A stretch of DNA of 43,930 nucleotides from a virus, in the IMG/VR virus record IMGVR_UViG_3300010430_000127, positions 1 to 43,930 of that record; one strand, written 5' to 3'. Positions 1 through 8,454 of the stretch are shown in pieces. The notes below the pieces were generated by a model. That model ran no database searches, was not told the DNA's origin, and worked only from the letters and a program-made list of their open reading frames with translations. The translations under genes and the position numbers were made by a program. Every line of letters starts with the position of its first letter. Positions within the stretch are counted from its first letter, which is position 1.

Positions 1-137
1 AAGAGATTCCGGCTCCTGACCCTGATCAGGTTCCTGACCCTGAGCCGAAGTTTCCATCAACAGAGACCTTGCTTCGGGCTTCCGAGCTTCTTGATGATGT
101 TAAACCCCCTGGTACTGGTGGAGGTGGCTCGTGGTAG
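1..137 (+). CDS. C-terminal end of gp44-like tail hub protein (partial)
   Basis: An open frame entering from the left edge (codons in phase with position 3) runs 44 codons to a TAG at 135-137. The tail is rich in Pro and Asp and ends in Gly-Gly-Gly-Gly-Ser-Trp. It overlaps the GTG start of the next gene by 7 bases, as tail genes do throughout this genome. In Mu-type tails the gene directly before gp45 is gp44 (P), and the N-terminal part of such a gene lies at the right edge of the window (42909-43930). This is therefore probably the other end of the same gene. Joining the two edges directly puts them out of frame, so at least one base, possibly several codons, is missing. Low complexity of the fragment gives no independent family match. 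Confidence 0.6.
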   Translation, partial: EIPAPDPDQVPDPEPKFPSTETLLRASELLDDVKPPGTGGGGSW

Positions 138-724
138 CCAAACTTAGAAACATGATTGTTCTTGCTGTAAAGAACACTCTCAATAAGTTCGATCTTGCAT
201 ACCCCCAGGCTCAAGCATCCTGGCTCGGGAAGGCTGGCAACCTGATTGTAGTGTTTCCGTATGGAACCCGCTCACAGGCTCCTGTAGGCTCTCAGATGCT
301 CAAGTTCAACATCATGGCTGACGAAGCCAACCGTGTTGCAATAGAGTTCGATACAGACTCTCTCCCGGCTGATGATATGGGTGTCGGTGAGTACGAGTGC
401 GGAAACTTTTTGAAAGGCTCCAGCATTCGCTTCATGGAAGATGGAACCATCAAGATCAAAGCAGTGAATAACCTGGATATTGATATTGAGGGTGATGTCT
501 CAATCAAATCGACAGGAAATGTGTCGATAGAGACAGCTGGCTCCGCATCTGTCGAAGCTAAGACAGTGAATGTTAAGGCTTCAACTGCTACTATTGATGC
601 GAATTGCGAGCTTGGTGGCTCTGGTGGACAAGGGCTGGCTCGGCAAGGAGACACTGTTCAGGTTAATACCGAGACTGGGGCAGGAACAATAACAAGCGGT
701 AGCGGGAACCATACGGCAACATGA
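131..724 (+). CDS. Mu gp45-like baseplate spike / assembly protein V
   Basis: This 197-residue protein looks like the central tail spike that sits under the baseplate and pierces the outer membrane. The N-terminal ~100 residues resemble the OB-fold part of the gp45/gpV family. Residues ~105-155 are short alternating hydrophobic/polar repeats (V-S-I, V-N-V and similar), typical of the trimeric beta-helix shaft. The end (GLARQGD, then a Gly-rich stretch with one His near the terminus) resembles a PAAR-like tip, but the HxH iron-binding pair seen in several phage spikes is not evident. The GTG start overlaps the upstream hub gene and the ATG of the next gene overlaps the stop, matching Mu order 44-45-46-47-48. 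Confidence 0.85.
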   Translation: MVAKLRNMIVLAVKNTLNKFDLAYPQAQASWLGKAGNLIVVFPYGTRSQAPVGSQMLKFNIMADEANRVAIEFDTDSLPADDMGVGEYECGNFLKGSSIRFMEDGTIKIKAVNNLDIDIEGDVSIKSTGNVSIETAGSASVEAKTVNVKASTATIDANCELGGSGGQGLARQGDTVQVNTETGAGTITSGSGNHTAT

Positions 725-1287
725 GCTTTGTAGATTTACAACTTTGCATTGATTCTCTTGGTGACTTCGATCTTGAATTGAACGAGCAAGGTGATTTCGC
801 TCATGTCGAAGGCTACGAAACCGCTATTCAAATGTCGGTTCTCTGTGAGCGCAGAGCTTCAGCCGACCAGGTTCCGGTTCCTTACCTGAGAAGAGGTTGG
901 TGCGGCAATGAAGATTCGGAGTTTGCCGGTTTTGAAATCGGTTCTCTTATCTGGCTTTACTACCAGCAGCGATTGACATCAGAGGTGTCGAATGGAATCG
1001 AAGTGGCTGCCAGGGATGGCTTGCGCTGGTTCCTTGATGACAACCTGGTTGAAGATTTAACAGTCGAAACAAATATCACAAAAGACACTGTATCGCTGAC
1101 AGTTAATTTCTATGTTGCGAATGCTCCGGTTGAGACTCGTGACTTTATTCTTTGGGAAAGAACTAAATCGACAACGATTAAACCAGCTCAAGAAGTGTCA
1201 TCAGGTGTTAGTGGTGACTTGCGTATAGTGTCCGGTGGAGATTACCGCTCTGTTGCCGGTGGTGGATACCGAGAAGTAGGTTTGTAA
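721..1287 (+). CDS. Mu gp46-like baseplate protein
   Basis: A 188-residue protein overlapping gp45 by 4 bases (ATGA). It begins with a short acidic N-terminus followed by a GDFAHVEGYETAIQMSVLCERRA-type segment at about residues 26-47, where phage GP46 proteins have a conserved region that inserts into the baseplate wedge. Position between the spike and the J protein supports the call. The C-terminal ~25 residues are Gly-rich and look like a short extension of the family. It is a structural wedge component, expected in the virion; no catalytic role is expected. Confidence 0.8.
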   Translation: MSFVDLQLCIDSLGDFDLELNEQGDFAHVEGYETAIQMSVLCERRASADQVPVPYLRRGWCGNEDSEFAGFEIGSLIWLYYQQRLTSEVSNGIEVAARDGLRWFLDDNLVEDLTVETNITKDTVSLTVNFYVANAPVETRDFILWERTKSTTIKPAQEVSSGVSGDLRIVSGGDYRSVAGGGYREVGL

Positions 1288-1296
1288 GGAAATGAA

Positions 1297-2607
1297 ATGC
1301 CATTAAATTTGCCAGATACAAGCAAAGAGATTGTTGATAGAAGCAGGGCAGATGTTCAGCGTGAGCTTCAGCAGTCGAATCCTTTTTTGAAGAACTCTGC
1401 AATCGGAGCAATTATTACTGCTACCTGCCGCAGGGTTTTTGATTTCTACTTGCAGCTTCAAATCGCTGTAAAGCAGCTTGTGTGGTCAACGGCAACAGGT
1501 GAGTTTCTTGAAACTTGGGCTTCGATATTTAATATCAACCGGCTCCCAGCTACACCGGCTTTCGGTAATGTTGTTGTCACCGGTATTGCTGGAGCAATAG
1601 TACCGACATCTGCTGCTCTGAAAGCTCCTGAAGGAAGCGAATACAATCCTTTGAGTTCTGCAACGGTTTCAAGAGAAACATCGAATGTCGATACTCTTGT
1701 GTCAGCAGGAACGCTTGCTACATGTCGAATGGTTTCTCCTCATGGATACGCTTCTGGTCTTGAGGTAACAATAGAAGGAGCTAACGAAAGTGTTTTCAAT
1801 GGCAAGTTCGCTGTTACCGTTACTGATATTGATGAATTTACTTATACTCTGCCGACATCTCAGAACGCTCCTGCTACAGGAGCTATAACGGCTTCAGCAG
1901 TATTCGCAAGCCTTGAAGTTGAATCTTCTGATGTTGGTGCTGAAACCAATCAGAACTTTGGTGCTGTGCTTACCTTTATTTCTCCAATCACCGGTATTGA
2001 CGAAAAGGCTACTGTCGATTTCGGTGAGATTGGTGGTGGCACAGACATCGAAAGCGACTCTGATCTTCAGTCTCGTTTCCTTGATCGCACACAAAACCCT
2101 ATTGCTCATTTCAATGAAGCTTCAATATCGGCTAAGGCAAAAGAGGTTAATGGTGTGACCCGAGTATGGGTTCAATCCGTTACCCCGGATGTAGGTCAGG
2201 TTTCGGTTTATTTTGTTCGTGATAATGATGAGTCGATCATCCCTTCGGCATCTGAGGTTTCTCTGGTTAAATGGACGCTATATAACATCATGCCGGTAAC
2301 GATGACAGCATCTGACTTGCTGGTGTTCGCGCCTAATGAGCTGAAGGTTGACTTCAATTTTTCCGGCATTGCTCCTGACACTCCGAGCATGAGAACAGCG
2401 GTAACAAACAGCTTGGAAGCTTTCTTCCGTGATCAAACCGATGTAGGTAAAACGCTGGAGTCTGACGCATACCGCTCTGCTATTTGGGCTACAGTCGATA
2501 TGGAGAACGGACAGCAGATTGAGTCTTTTGATTTGAATACCCCTGCGGGTGACATTGTTGTATCATCCAATGAGATTCAAACACTTGGAACGGTCACATT
2601 CCCATGA
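1297..2607 (+). CDS. Baseplate J / Mu gp47-like protein with an inserted beta module
   Basis: A 436-residue baseplate wedge protein. The N-terminal ~125 residues (P-x-L-P-D-T-x-K start, then a GEFLETWASIFN-like stretch) and the C-terminal half (DxESDSDLQSRFLDR, then VTRVWVQ) follow the baseplate J family. Between about residues 138 and 203 there is an extra module with a G-L-E-V-T-I-x-G, F-N-G-K-F-A-V-T, FTYTLP and PATGAI pattern, which reads as a small beta-sandwich. A similar module occurs twice in the tail-terminator-like gene at 36475-37557. The start is preceded by AAGGAAATGAA. The stop overlaps the next gene by 4 bases. Confidence 0.85.
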   Translation: MPLNLPDTSKEIVDRSRADVQRELQQSNPFLKNSAIGAIITATCRRVFDFYLQLQIAVKQLVWSTATGEFLETWASIFNINRLPATPAFGNVVVTGIAGAIVPTSAALKAPEGSEYNPLSSATVSRETSNVDTLVSAGTLATCRMVSPHGYASGLEVTIEGANESVFNGKFAVTVTDIDEFTYTLPTSQNAPATGAITASAVFASLEVESSDVGAETNQNFGAVLTFISPITGIDEKATVDFGEIGGGTDIESDSDLQSRFLDRTQNPIAHFNEASISAKAKEVNGVTRVWVQSVTPDVGQVSVYFVRDNDESIIPSASEVSLVKWTLYNIMPVTMTASDLLVFAPNELKVDFNFSGIAPDTPSMRTAVTNSLEAFFRDQTDVGKTLESDAYRSAIWATVDMENGQQIESFDLNTPAGDIVVSSNEIQTLGTVTFP

Positions 2608-3212
2608 GTACCCGGCTTTTCAAAAAGCGCAGAATTGATGAGATTGCTACTAGCATTGCTCATTACCTGCCTTCGGGCAATCTCTTTGCAGCGGCTTTCA
2701 GAGAAGGCACTGTTCTCCGCAGCTTTATTAAAGGTCTTGCCGGTGAGTACGAGAGAGCAATTGAGCAGCTTCGGATACTTATCACCGAGTTAGACCCTCG
2801 CACAACAACTTTGTTCATTGCAGAGCTTGAGCGAAATGTGGGTATTCCTGATGGCTGCTTTGATGGTCGTGGTGACATCGAAACACGAAGGCTTCATGTC
2901 CAGGTAAAAATGGCAATGATGAATATCCAGAATCACTTGGAGATGATTGATCTTGCCGAAGCTTTGGGCTTTAGCATCCAGATACTTCACCCTATTGATC
3001 AAGCTCTGCTGCCTCAGCAGGTTCCATTCGTTTTACAGAACCCGAAGCGGCTAAGAAATACGATCATTGTTAAAGGCAACAATCTTGTTCCGAATGCTCT
3101 ACCTCAGCAAGTACCATTTGTTGTCGGGAAGGCTCAAGAGCAAAACATTCTGAAGTGTGTGCTGGATAAGGTTAAACCAGCTCAATCAATTATTATTTAC
3201 CAGAACTCATAG
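2604..3212 (+). CDS. Mu gp48-like (DUF2313/YmfQ family) tail protein
   Basis: A 202-residue protein overlapping J by ATGA. The first ~130 residues match the gp48/YmfQ pattern: YLPSG at the start, AFREGTVLRSFIKGLAGE, then ERNVGIPD and TRRLHVQVKM. This protein follows gp47 in Mu-like tails and probably links the baseplate wedge to the tail fibre. The last 80 residues contain a repeated seven-residue element, PQQVPFV, at about residues 136 and 166, suggesting an internal duplication used to dock the fibre encoded next. Confidence 0.8.
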   Translation: MSTRLFKKRRIDEIATSIAHYLPSGNLFAAAFREGTVLRSFIKGLAGEYERAIEQLRILITELDPRTTTLFIAELERNVGIPDGCFDGRGDIETRRLHVQVKMAMMNIQNHLEMIDLAEALGFSIQILHPIDQALLPQQVPFVLQNPKRLRNTIIVKGNNLVPNALPQQVPFVVGKAQEQNILKCVLDKVKPAQSIIIYQNS

Positions 3213-3223
3213 GTGAGAAGAAC

Positions 3224-4468
3224 ATGTCAGCTACCGACAAGAATTACATTGATGACGAAACAAGCTTTGCTGCTGCTGATGCTAACGGCTTAACTAGGGA
3301 GTTAAACAGGGCTATCCTTTCTACCGGTCAGACACTTGATGAAGGTGACAACGAGCAGACCGGTGTCGCTATGGGTACCTATTCTCACCTTGCTCAAGGC
3401 TACTCCGACTCTGGTTCAGCAAACAACTACATTCTTTCAAACTCATTGACCTCACTTCAGCCGGTGAAGGCTTATGTCAATAGCATGAAGGTTCGTTTCA
3501 AGGCTGGCTCCACTAACACTGGTGGCTCAACTGTAAACGTAGAAGGAATCGGCTCTTCGCCTATTCTTACGTCAGCCGGGGTCGCTTTGATCGGTGGTGA
3601 AATCCAGGCTAACGCATGGATTGAGATGGTTTATGACACCACATCAAATTCTTTCTTGATCACAAGCACATCAGGTGCATCGGCTGCTAAGGTTCCATCC
3701 GGCTACATATCTGGATTCGGAATGGCTAACGATGCTGGTGACACAGAGCATGACATTCTGTTCAATGTTGGTGTTGCTTCTGATGCTGAAGGTCGAGGAA
3801 CGCTTGATAACAAAGCTGGTGCTACGATTGTTAAGCAGATTGATAATACATGGACAGAAGGAAGCGGTCTTGGTGGCAGACCGGCTGCTGTTGCCCTTGC
3901 TCCTGACACTTGGTATCGCTGCTTTGCTATAGCAAAAACAGGTGGTCAGGTTGACTTTGGTTTCGATCAAGCTGATGCAGCAGATGCTGCAAATTTGATT
4001 GCAGCTGCCCAGGTTGCTGACCCAACATGGACATACTACCGGCAGGTTGGTTGGGTTTTAACAGACCCATCTGAAAACATCTTTCAGTTTATTCAAGACG
4101 GTGACTACTTTACATGGTCAAATGCTGATTCACCTTATCATTACCCGTTCACAGGTAGTGTTGGTTCTCGTGCTGCTGTCACTGTTAATGTTCCTCCGCA
4201 TTGTCGATTAGTTGGCAATGCGCAAATTCAACCTAATTCCGTTGGTTCTCATTATTTGAACATAACAAGTGAAGATCAATTTGATTCTGTTCCTGCAAGC
4301 GGGAATTCAACGGCTGCTAGTTTTGCGTCCGGTACTGATGCGGTGAACATTCCCGCCTCAATAAATATTAAAGTTAATTCATCAAGCCAAATTTATCAAA
4401 GGGCTTCATCTGCTCAACCGTGTTCGGTTTGGTTCGATACCTATTTTTATGATCGCGGCAAAGGTTAA
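3224..4468 (+). CDS. Tail fibre / receptor-binding protein
   Basis: A 414-residue protein encoded where Mu-like phages carry their tail fibre (S). It is rich in Ser, Thr, Gly, Asn and Ala. Residues ~45-150 alternate short beta strands with G-S-T-N-x-GG turns, typical of fibre shafts. The middle contains a hydrophobic domain with ALAPDTWYRCFAIAK, a pattern common in phage fibre heads. The start has a good AGGTGAGAAG Shine-Dalgarno. No chaperone gene of the Mu U type follows. It is probably a host-range determinant; a second fibre-like protein lies at 6047-7357. Confidence 0.65.
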   Translation: MSATDKNYIDDETSFAAADANGLTRELNRAILSTGQTLDEGDNEQTGVAMGTYSHLAQGYSDSGSANNYILSNSLTSLQPVKAYVNSMKVRFKAGSTNTGGSTVNVEGIGSSPILTSAGVALIGGEIQANAWIEMVYDTTSNSFLITSTSGASAAKVPSGYISGFGMANDAGDTEHDILFNVGVASDAEGRGTLDNKAGATIVKQIDNTWTEGSGLGGRPAAVALAPDTWYRCFAIAKTGGQVDFGFDQADAADAANLIAAAQVADPTWTYYRQVGWVLTDPSENIFQFIQDGDYFTWSNADSPYHYPFTGSVGSRAAVTVNVPPHCRLVGNAQIQPNSVGSHYLNITSEDQFDSVPASGNSTAASFASGTDAVNIPASINIKVNSSSQIYQRASSAQPCSVWFDTYFYDRGKG

Positions 4469-4471
4469 GCA

Positions 4472-4840
4472 ATGCCTATTCCTGCAATCAACAACACTTT
4501 GAAAACTGCCGGTGGTCTGGTTCTTGCGACTGTGATCACCGGTCTGCTGACAATGTGGCATGATGTGAACGCTTATGATTCGGAAGTTCAAGCGATTGTT
4601 CAACCGCTTGTTGAATCGCAGAAAGCAATCATTGATTCGCTTGATAAGAATGCAGAACAGACAGAACGAAATACGCAAACCTTTCAGCTTTATGTGACCG
4701 GTCAAAGAATCGACAGCATGAAGAACAGAAAGCGCAACCATCCTGAATCATGGTCAGATGATGATGAAAAGGAACTGAAGAAACTTCAAAAGCGGTATGA
4801 CAAGCTTGAAGATGTACTTTGGAATTCGGTGCAACCATGA
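4472..4840 (+). CDS. Small membrane protein of the lysis cassette
   Basis: A 122-residue protein with one predicted membrane segment at about residues 12-30 and a long charged helical tail (residues 40-120, with several heptad-like stretches and a KRxKxP-type basic patch). It starts 3 bases after the fibre gene and its stop is inside the amidase start (ATGA). Proteins of this shape in front of an endolysin are often holin-like, pinholin-like or spanin-related, but no specific family was recognised. No lipobox is visible, so an outer-membrane spanin is unlikely. Confidence 0.55.
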   Translation: MPIPAINNTLKTAGGLVLATVITGLLTMWHDVNAYDSEVQAIVQPLVESQKAIIDSLDKNAEQTERNTQTFQLYVTGQRIDSMKNRKRNHPESWSDDDEKELKKLQKRYDKLEDVLWNSVQP

Positions 4841-5301
4841 CTGAAAGAATCAGAACAGAATTTATTGCTGTTCACTGCTCTGCTACAAAACCGAGCCAAG
4901 ACATCGGTGAAGATGAAATTCGCTTGATGCACAAAAAGCGTGGCTGGTCTGACATCGGATATAACATTGTTATTCGCCGGTCAGGGAAGGTTGATATTGG
5001 CAGACCGCTTGATGCGGTTGGCGCGCATGTGAAATCGTTCAACCATATTTCTCTCGGTGTCTGTATGGTTGGTGGTGTCGCTGAAGATGGCACCCCGGAG
5101 AACAACTTCACACCGGAGCAATGGTCATCTTTGGAGACTGTTTTGCGCTTCTGTAATCTGGTGTATCCTGAAGCAGTTATCCAGGGTCATCGTGACTTCT
5201 CGCCTGATCTTGATGGTGACGGTGTTATCGAACAGCATGAATGGTTAAAAGAATGCCCATGCTTTGATGCAAAAGGATTTGCAAAGGAAATTGGTCTATG
5301 A
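4837..5301 (+). CDS. T7-lysozyme-type N-acetylmuramoyl-L-alanine amidase (endolysin)
   Basis: This 154-residue enzyme cuts the amide bond between N-acetylmuramic acid and L-alanine in peptidoglycan. Motifs of the zinc amidase_2 / T7 lysozyme family are complete: H13 in AVHCSAT, Y42 in the DIGYN segment, H118 in GHRD and C140 in KECPCFD as likely zinc ligands or catalytic residues, with K138 in the T7 K128 position. Residues 124-135 (DLDGDGVIEQHE) form a textbook EF-hand-type calcium loop between two zinc ligands. The ATG at 4837 is preferred over a longer in-frame start because it overlaps the upstream stop (ATGA) and begins just before the conserved core. There is no signal peptide, so release needs the holin. 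Confidence 0.92.
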   Translation: MTERIRTEFIAVHCSATKPSQDIGEDEIRLMHKKRGWSDIGYNIVIRRSGKVDIGRPLDAVGAHVKSFNHISLGVCMVGGVAEDGTPENNFTPEQWSSLETVLRFCNLVYPEAVIQGHRDFSPDLDGDGVIEQHEWLKECPCFDAKGFAKEIGL

Positions 5302-5726
5302 CTGACAAAGTAACAAGCATCAAAGATGATGTTGATGATACCCCGCATGTTCCTTTAGTTCGGAAGAACGGTGAGGTCAACGGAAGGTTCGGTGCATTTT
5401 GCAACAAGATAATGCAGATAGGTGGTGCTGCGCTTGTTATTGCTGCTGTACCATCACTGCTTGCGGTTCTATGGCAGACATACACTATTTCAATTCAGAA
5501 CCAATCGACACAGCAACAGATTCAGATTGCTCTAACTCACATGGTTGGTCAGGGAACCCTCGATGCCGAAATAAAGCGTCTTGATGAAAGCGATAAATCT
5601 CTCCAAGAGAAAGACGCTGACATTGAAAAGACAATGGATAAAAACTATTCGGAAGCGAATGCTCGCTTCGCAAAGCTTGGTGATCTAATTCGTGACCATC
5701 GTTCACTTCACATTAGGAGCAAATAA
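5298..5726 (+). CDS. One-TM coiled-coil membrane protein, lysis cassette
   Basis: A 142-residue protein with a hydrophilic N-terminus (about 37 residues), one membrane helix at about 38-60 and a C-terminal ~80 residues predicted as coiled coil (KRLDESDKSLQEKDADIEKT). It overlaps the amidase by ATGA and precedes the holin. Its topology resembles small helper proteins found next to 3-TM holins. It may be an accessory holin, antiholin or inner-membrane spanin without a recognisable outer partner. The exact role is not decided by sequence. Confidence 0.55.
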   Translation: MTDKVTSIKDDVDDTPHVPLVRKNGEVNGRFGAFCNKIMQIGGAALVIAAVPSLLAVLWQTYTISIQNQSTQQQIQIALTHMVGQGTLDAEIKRLDESDKSLQEKDADIEKTMDKNYSEANARFAKLGDLIRDHRSLHIRSK

Positions 5727-5728
5727 TT

Positions 5729-6034
5729 ATGTTGGGATTGGCTGTTAAGCTTGGTGCCGGTCTGGTAGGACAGGTTATTGGTCTCGTTGGTGACAAAGGC
5801 AAAGCGGCACAAGCTGACCTTGTTGCTCGCGCAGAGAACATGAAACGCTCATGGACAGATGAGGTGCTTGTTATTTACTGGTTCTCTCCGAGTGTCATTG
5901 CCTGGTTCGACAAAGAAAAATCTCTTGAGGTGCAGCAGACTATGACTGCTGACCCGGAGCTTTTTGCTCTCCAGGTTGCTATTACAGCTGCTGTGTTTGG
6001 TCTTGGTAAGATCAATGGTCGCATCGAAAAATAA
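5729..6034 (+). CDS. Holin of the three-transmembrane (GTA-holin-like) type
   Basis: A 101-residue protein starting after an AGGAG site. Three hydrophobic stretches lie at about residues 3-20, 45-60 and 79-94. Between the first two is a charged segment with WTDE followed by VIYWFSPSVIAWF, a pattern typical of the 3-TM holin family of Proteobacteria phages. It would open the inner membrane so that the cytoplasmic amidase can reach the wall. It closes the lysis cassette amidase-membrane protein-holin. Confidence 0.75.
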   Translation: MLGLAVKLGAGLVGQVIGLVGDKGKAAQADLVARAENMKRSWTDEVLVIYWFSPSVIAWFDKEKSLEVQQTMTADPELFALQVAITAAVFGLGKINGRIEK

Positions 6035-6046
6035 ATTGGAAAAATA

Positions 6047-7357
6047 ATGAACGCAAAGGTACGCATTAACGATTTACCTCAAGACGCTCCTAACGATGCG
6101 CCACTTACCCTTGATCGTGACGTAGCGATTGTTGAAATTGAAGTTCCTGACCAGCTCAACTGGAAGGGAACACTTAACCAGATTTCCAATCAATACATTG
6201 TTGTGGTTGATGGTCGAAGATCATGGCACACACTAGCGAACCCAAGCATTAACGCTATTGACCCTGATTCGGGCGTTAACAACAACATTGTTTCTGGTGG
6301 CACAAGTGACCAGCCGGTGTACATTGGCTCTTCAACTGTCGGCATTCTGAATTATGGTGGTGGCAGGGATACCGACCCAACATACCCTGCTGGCTCTGTT
6401 CTTCATGCTTCAATCCTTTCTGGATATGACGGTCTTGTTAATGCAATTGCGTCAACAATGGTCAGCGCATTTCACAACCTTATTGCCTACAGTACCGGCG
6501 GGCATCATTTCATCGGTGGTGGCTCATTCCATCGAATTCTTGGTGGATCAACAAGCGCATCGGCTTACTGTGTCATTGTTGGTGGCACAAGGAATACCAT
6601 CAACGATGGTAAATTCAATTTCATTGGTGGTGGCACTGAAAACTATGTTGACGTTCCTAGCGGTGCTGAAGGTGGTTCTGCGATTCTTGGTGGCAGACTG
6701 AACCGCATAGAAGGTGGTCACTCATCAGCAATTATCTATGGTGCAAACAATCGCATCGGTGCTTCACCATACGCTTTAGCTGGCGGCAACGGTTCGCAAG
6801 CTTTGAATTTTGGCACGATTGCGCTTGGTGAAAATGTCATTTCGCGCAATGTCAATCAGATTTCATTCGGCAAGAACATTGATTGTCCCTCGAATAATAT
6901 GCGAGGCGCGATTGTGACCGGTTTCCGCGAACACACCAATGCAGGTGATTCATTCAGATCGCAAGTGCGCTATGTCGGCACAACCAGCGAACAGACCGCA
7001 CCGGCAGAAGATCTGACGACAGATGGCGGCGTAAATGACATCAAAATGCCGTATGACAACTGCGTGATGACTGGTGTTGCTTTGATCACTGCTCGTGATT
7101 CAACAACCGGTGCTGTTGCGGTGTGGTCTCTGGATTGTGTATTCAAACGTGTAGGTGGAACAACTACCCGGCTGAAGGGTGCTATTGCTGACCGCACAGA
7201 GATTGTCAACGAAGGAAACTGGTACACCGGCAGCGGTGTTCAATGTGGCTTCGGTGGTTCCGTTGGCAACCTCTACTTCCAGGCTTGGGGTATGGCTGAT
7301 CGTGTGATCGAATGGTCAGTCGATATTGATTGGTCTGTTCTTGGTGACGCATCATAA
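6047..7357 (+). CDS. Glycine-rich adhesin-like tail fibre / receptor-binding protein
   Basis: A 436-residue protein. Residues ~100-265 are about a dozen imperfect repeats with the pattern I-x-G-G-x-x-N-x-I (for example VGGTRNTI, IGGGTENYV, LGGRLNRIEGG, YGANNRIG, LAGGNGS). Such repeats build left-handed beta-rolls in YadA-type head domains and phage fibres. The last ~140 residues (from FREHTNAGDSF) look like a compact beta-sandwich tip. It lies between the holin and the end of the late operon, a common place for a second host-range protein. A weak Shine-Dalgarno (TTGGAAAAAT) precedes the ATG. It could alternatively be a head-attached adhesin. Confidence 0.6.
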   Translation: MNAKVRINDLPQDAPNDAPLTLDRDVAIVEIEVPDQLNWKGTLNQISNQYIVVVDGRRSWHTLANPSINAIDPDSGVNNNIVSGGTSDQPVYIGSSTVGILNYGGGRDTDPTYPAGSVLHASILSGYDGLVNAIASTMVSAFHNLIAYSTGGHHFIGGGSFHRILGGSTSASAYCVIVGGTRNTINDGKFNFIGGGTENYVDVPSGAEGGSAILGGRLNRIEGGHSSAIIYGANNRIGASPYALAGGNGSQALNFGTIALGENVISRNVNQISFGKNIDCPSNNMRGAIVTGFREHTNAGDSFRSQVRYVGTTSEQTAPAEDLTTDGGVNDIKMPYDNCVMTGVALITARDSTTGAVAVWSLDCVFKRVGGTTTRLKGAIADRTEIVNEGNWYTGSGVQCGFGGSVGNLYFQAWGMADRVIEWSVDIDWSVLGDAS

Positions 7358-7380
7358 AAAAAGCCCCTCATTGAGGGGCT
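7355..7380 (-). terminator. Rho-independent terminator of the leftward recT operon
   Basis: AGCCCCTC (7362-7369) pairs with GAGGGGCT (7373-7380) around a 3-base loop. The T-tract (AAAAAA on the + strand, 7356-7362) lies on the side used by leftward transcription, just after the recT stop at 7385. On the + strand there is no T-run after the hairpin, so any termination of the late operon here would be weaker. Confidence 0.85.
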
Positions 7381-7384
7381 AGTC

Positions 7385-8194
7385 TTAAAGCTCTAAACCT
7401 GCGTCAGGCTCATCATCTTCCGGTTCTGGGTCATCATCCCAGGGTGGAATATCCGGCATCAGCTCACCCTCAATCACTTCAGGGGCATCAGGAGCATCAG
7501 CAAGCTTGTCTCCACCTGCCAAGCCTTCCGACTCAGCGATAGTATCATCAAGACCAAGATCACTGTTGATGTCGGTTGCGGTTGATGTGGGCTGGCTAGG
7601 TGGCGCACTTGCGCTGATGTCTGTTACTTCATCAGCCGAATGCATGCCCAGCATCACATCAGGCGCGTACAGCCGACCAAAGAAAGCAGCAGCACGATAA
7701 CGAAGCATCAGCTCAGGCATCGTCTTCCACTTCGAGCCAGACTTATCGACCCAGCCTTCAGCCTTCGCCATAGCCATAGTCACTTCAGGAGACTCCAGCA
7801 CTTCGCCAGTTTCCTTACTGGTCGCGTATGCAATGCAGCCGCGATTCATGTTGCCTTGCTCGCCGGTCATCCGGTAGTTGATCACGCTGAAGCGTTTCGA
7901 CTGCTCAAGCGCACCAATGATGAAGGCGCTGCTGAAAGAAGGCTTGCCGTGAATGATATTCATGTTTTGCATGATGGCGATTTCTGACGAGCCAGTACGA
8001 GCAGCCATCTCGACCGCAATCATGCAGTTAGCAACATTGTTTTGATAAGCTGATGGAACAACGCTGGATGAAGCAAGAGCAGATGCTTTCCGCTGAATCA
8101 AGCCAAACCGCTTTTCATCGGCACTCTGAGCTTCGCGCTCAGCCAGCGACATGCGCCGCTCTTCAATAGTTGGTAGTTGTTTTTCTTCGCTCAT
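7385..8194 (-). CDS. recT: RecT-family single-strand annealing recombinase
   Basis: This 269-residue protein has the RecT signature: CMIAVEMAARTG, then NIIHGKPSFSSAFIIGAL, then an RYRAAAFFGRLYAPDVMLGMHSADEVTDI block (about residues 165-195). RecT proteins bind the ssDNA made by a partner exonuclease and anneal it to a complementary strand. Beyond residue ~205 the tail is acidic and rich in Pro and Asp, a typical unstructured end. The start codon overlaps the stop of the upstream 86-residue gene (TAATG), so exonuclease, small protein and RecT are one translationally coupled leftward operon. Confidence 0.93.
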   Translation of the reverse strand: MSEEKQLPTIEERRMSLAEREAQSADEKRFGLIQRKASALASSSVVPSAYQNNVANCMIAVEMAARTGSSEIAIMQNMNIIHGKPSFSSAFIIGALEQSKRFSVINYRMTGEQGNMNRGCIAYATSKETGEVLESPEVTMAMAKAEGWVDKSGSKWKTMPELMLRYRAAAFFGRLYAPDVMLGMHSADEVTDISASAPPSQPTSTATDINSDLGLDDTIAESEGLAGGDKLADAPDAPEVIEGELMPDIPPWDDDPEPEDDEPDAGLEL

Positions 8195-8454
8195 TATTCG
8201 CCCTCGTTATTCTGATTTGCAAACTCTTCGTATGTTCCAACATACACAAGAGCAAAAACATGTTTTTGACCATACTTGTTGCCAAACCGTTTGGCATTTT
8301 CATGAATGTTGTGTTTGGCGGTTTTGTTTACATAGGTTTCCATGATTATCGCACCACTTGATTCGTGCCAAGCTGTATCATGCTCGGTTGCAAGAACAAA
8401 CATCTCTTTGTTTTTGCCGAAGCTCGCAAGGTTTGATTGAATTTTTTTGCTCAT
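8194..8454 (-). CDS. 86-residue protein between exonuclease and RecT
   Basis: Longer in-frame starts exist, but the ATG at 8454 overlaps the exonuclease stop (ATGA) and is preferred. The protein is basic in the first half (KKIQSN, KNK) and has a short alternating beta/alpha pattern with VLATEHDTAW, IIMETYVN and HVFALVYVGTYEEF. No family was recognised. Being locked by overlaps on both sides between exonuclease and annealase, it is likely to work with them, for example as an adaptor or regulator, but this is inference from position only. Confidence 0.75.
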   Translation of the reverse strand: MSKKIQSNLASFGKNKEMFVLATEHDTAWHESSGAIIMETYVNKTAKHNIHENAKRFGNKYGQKHVFALVYVGTYEEFANQNNEGE

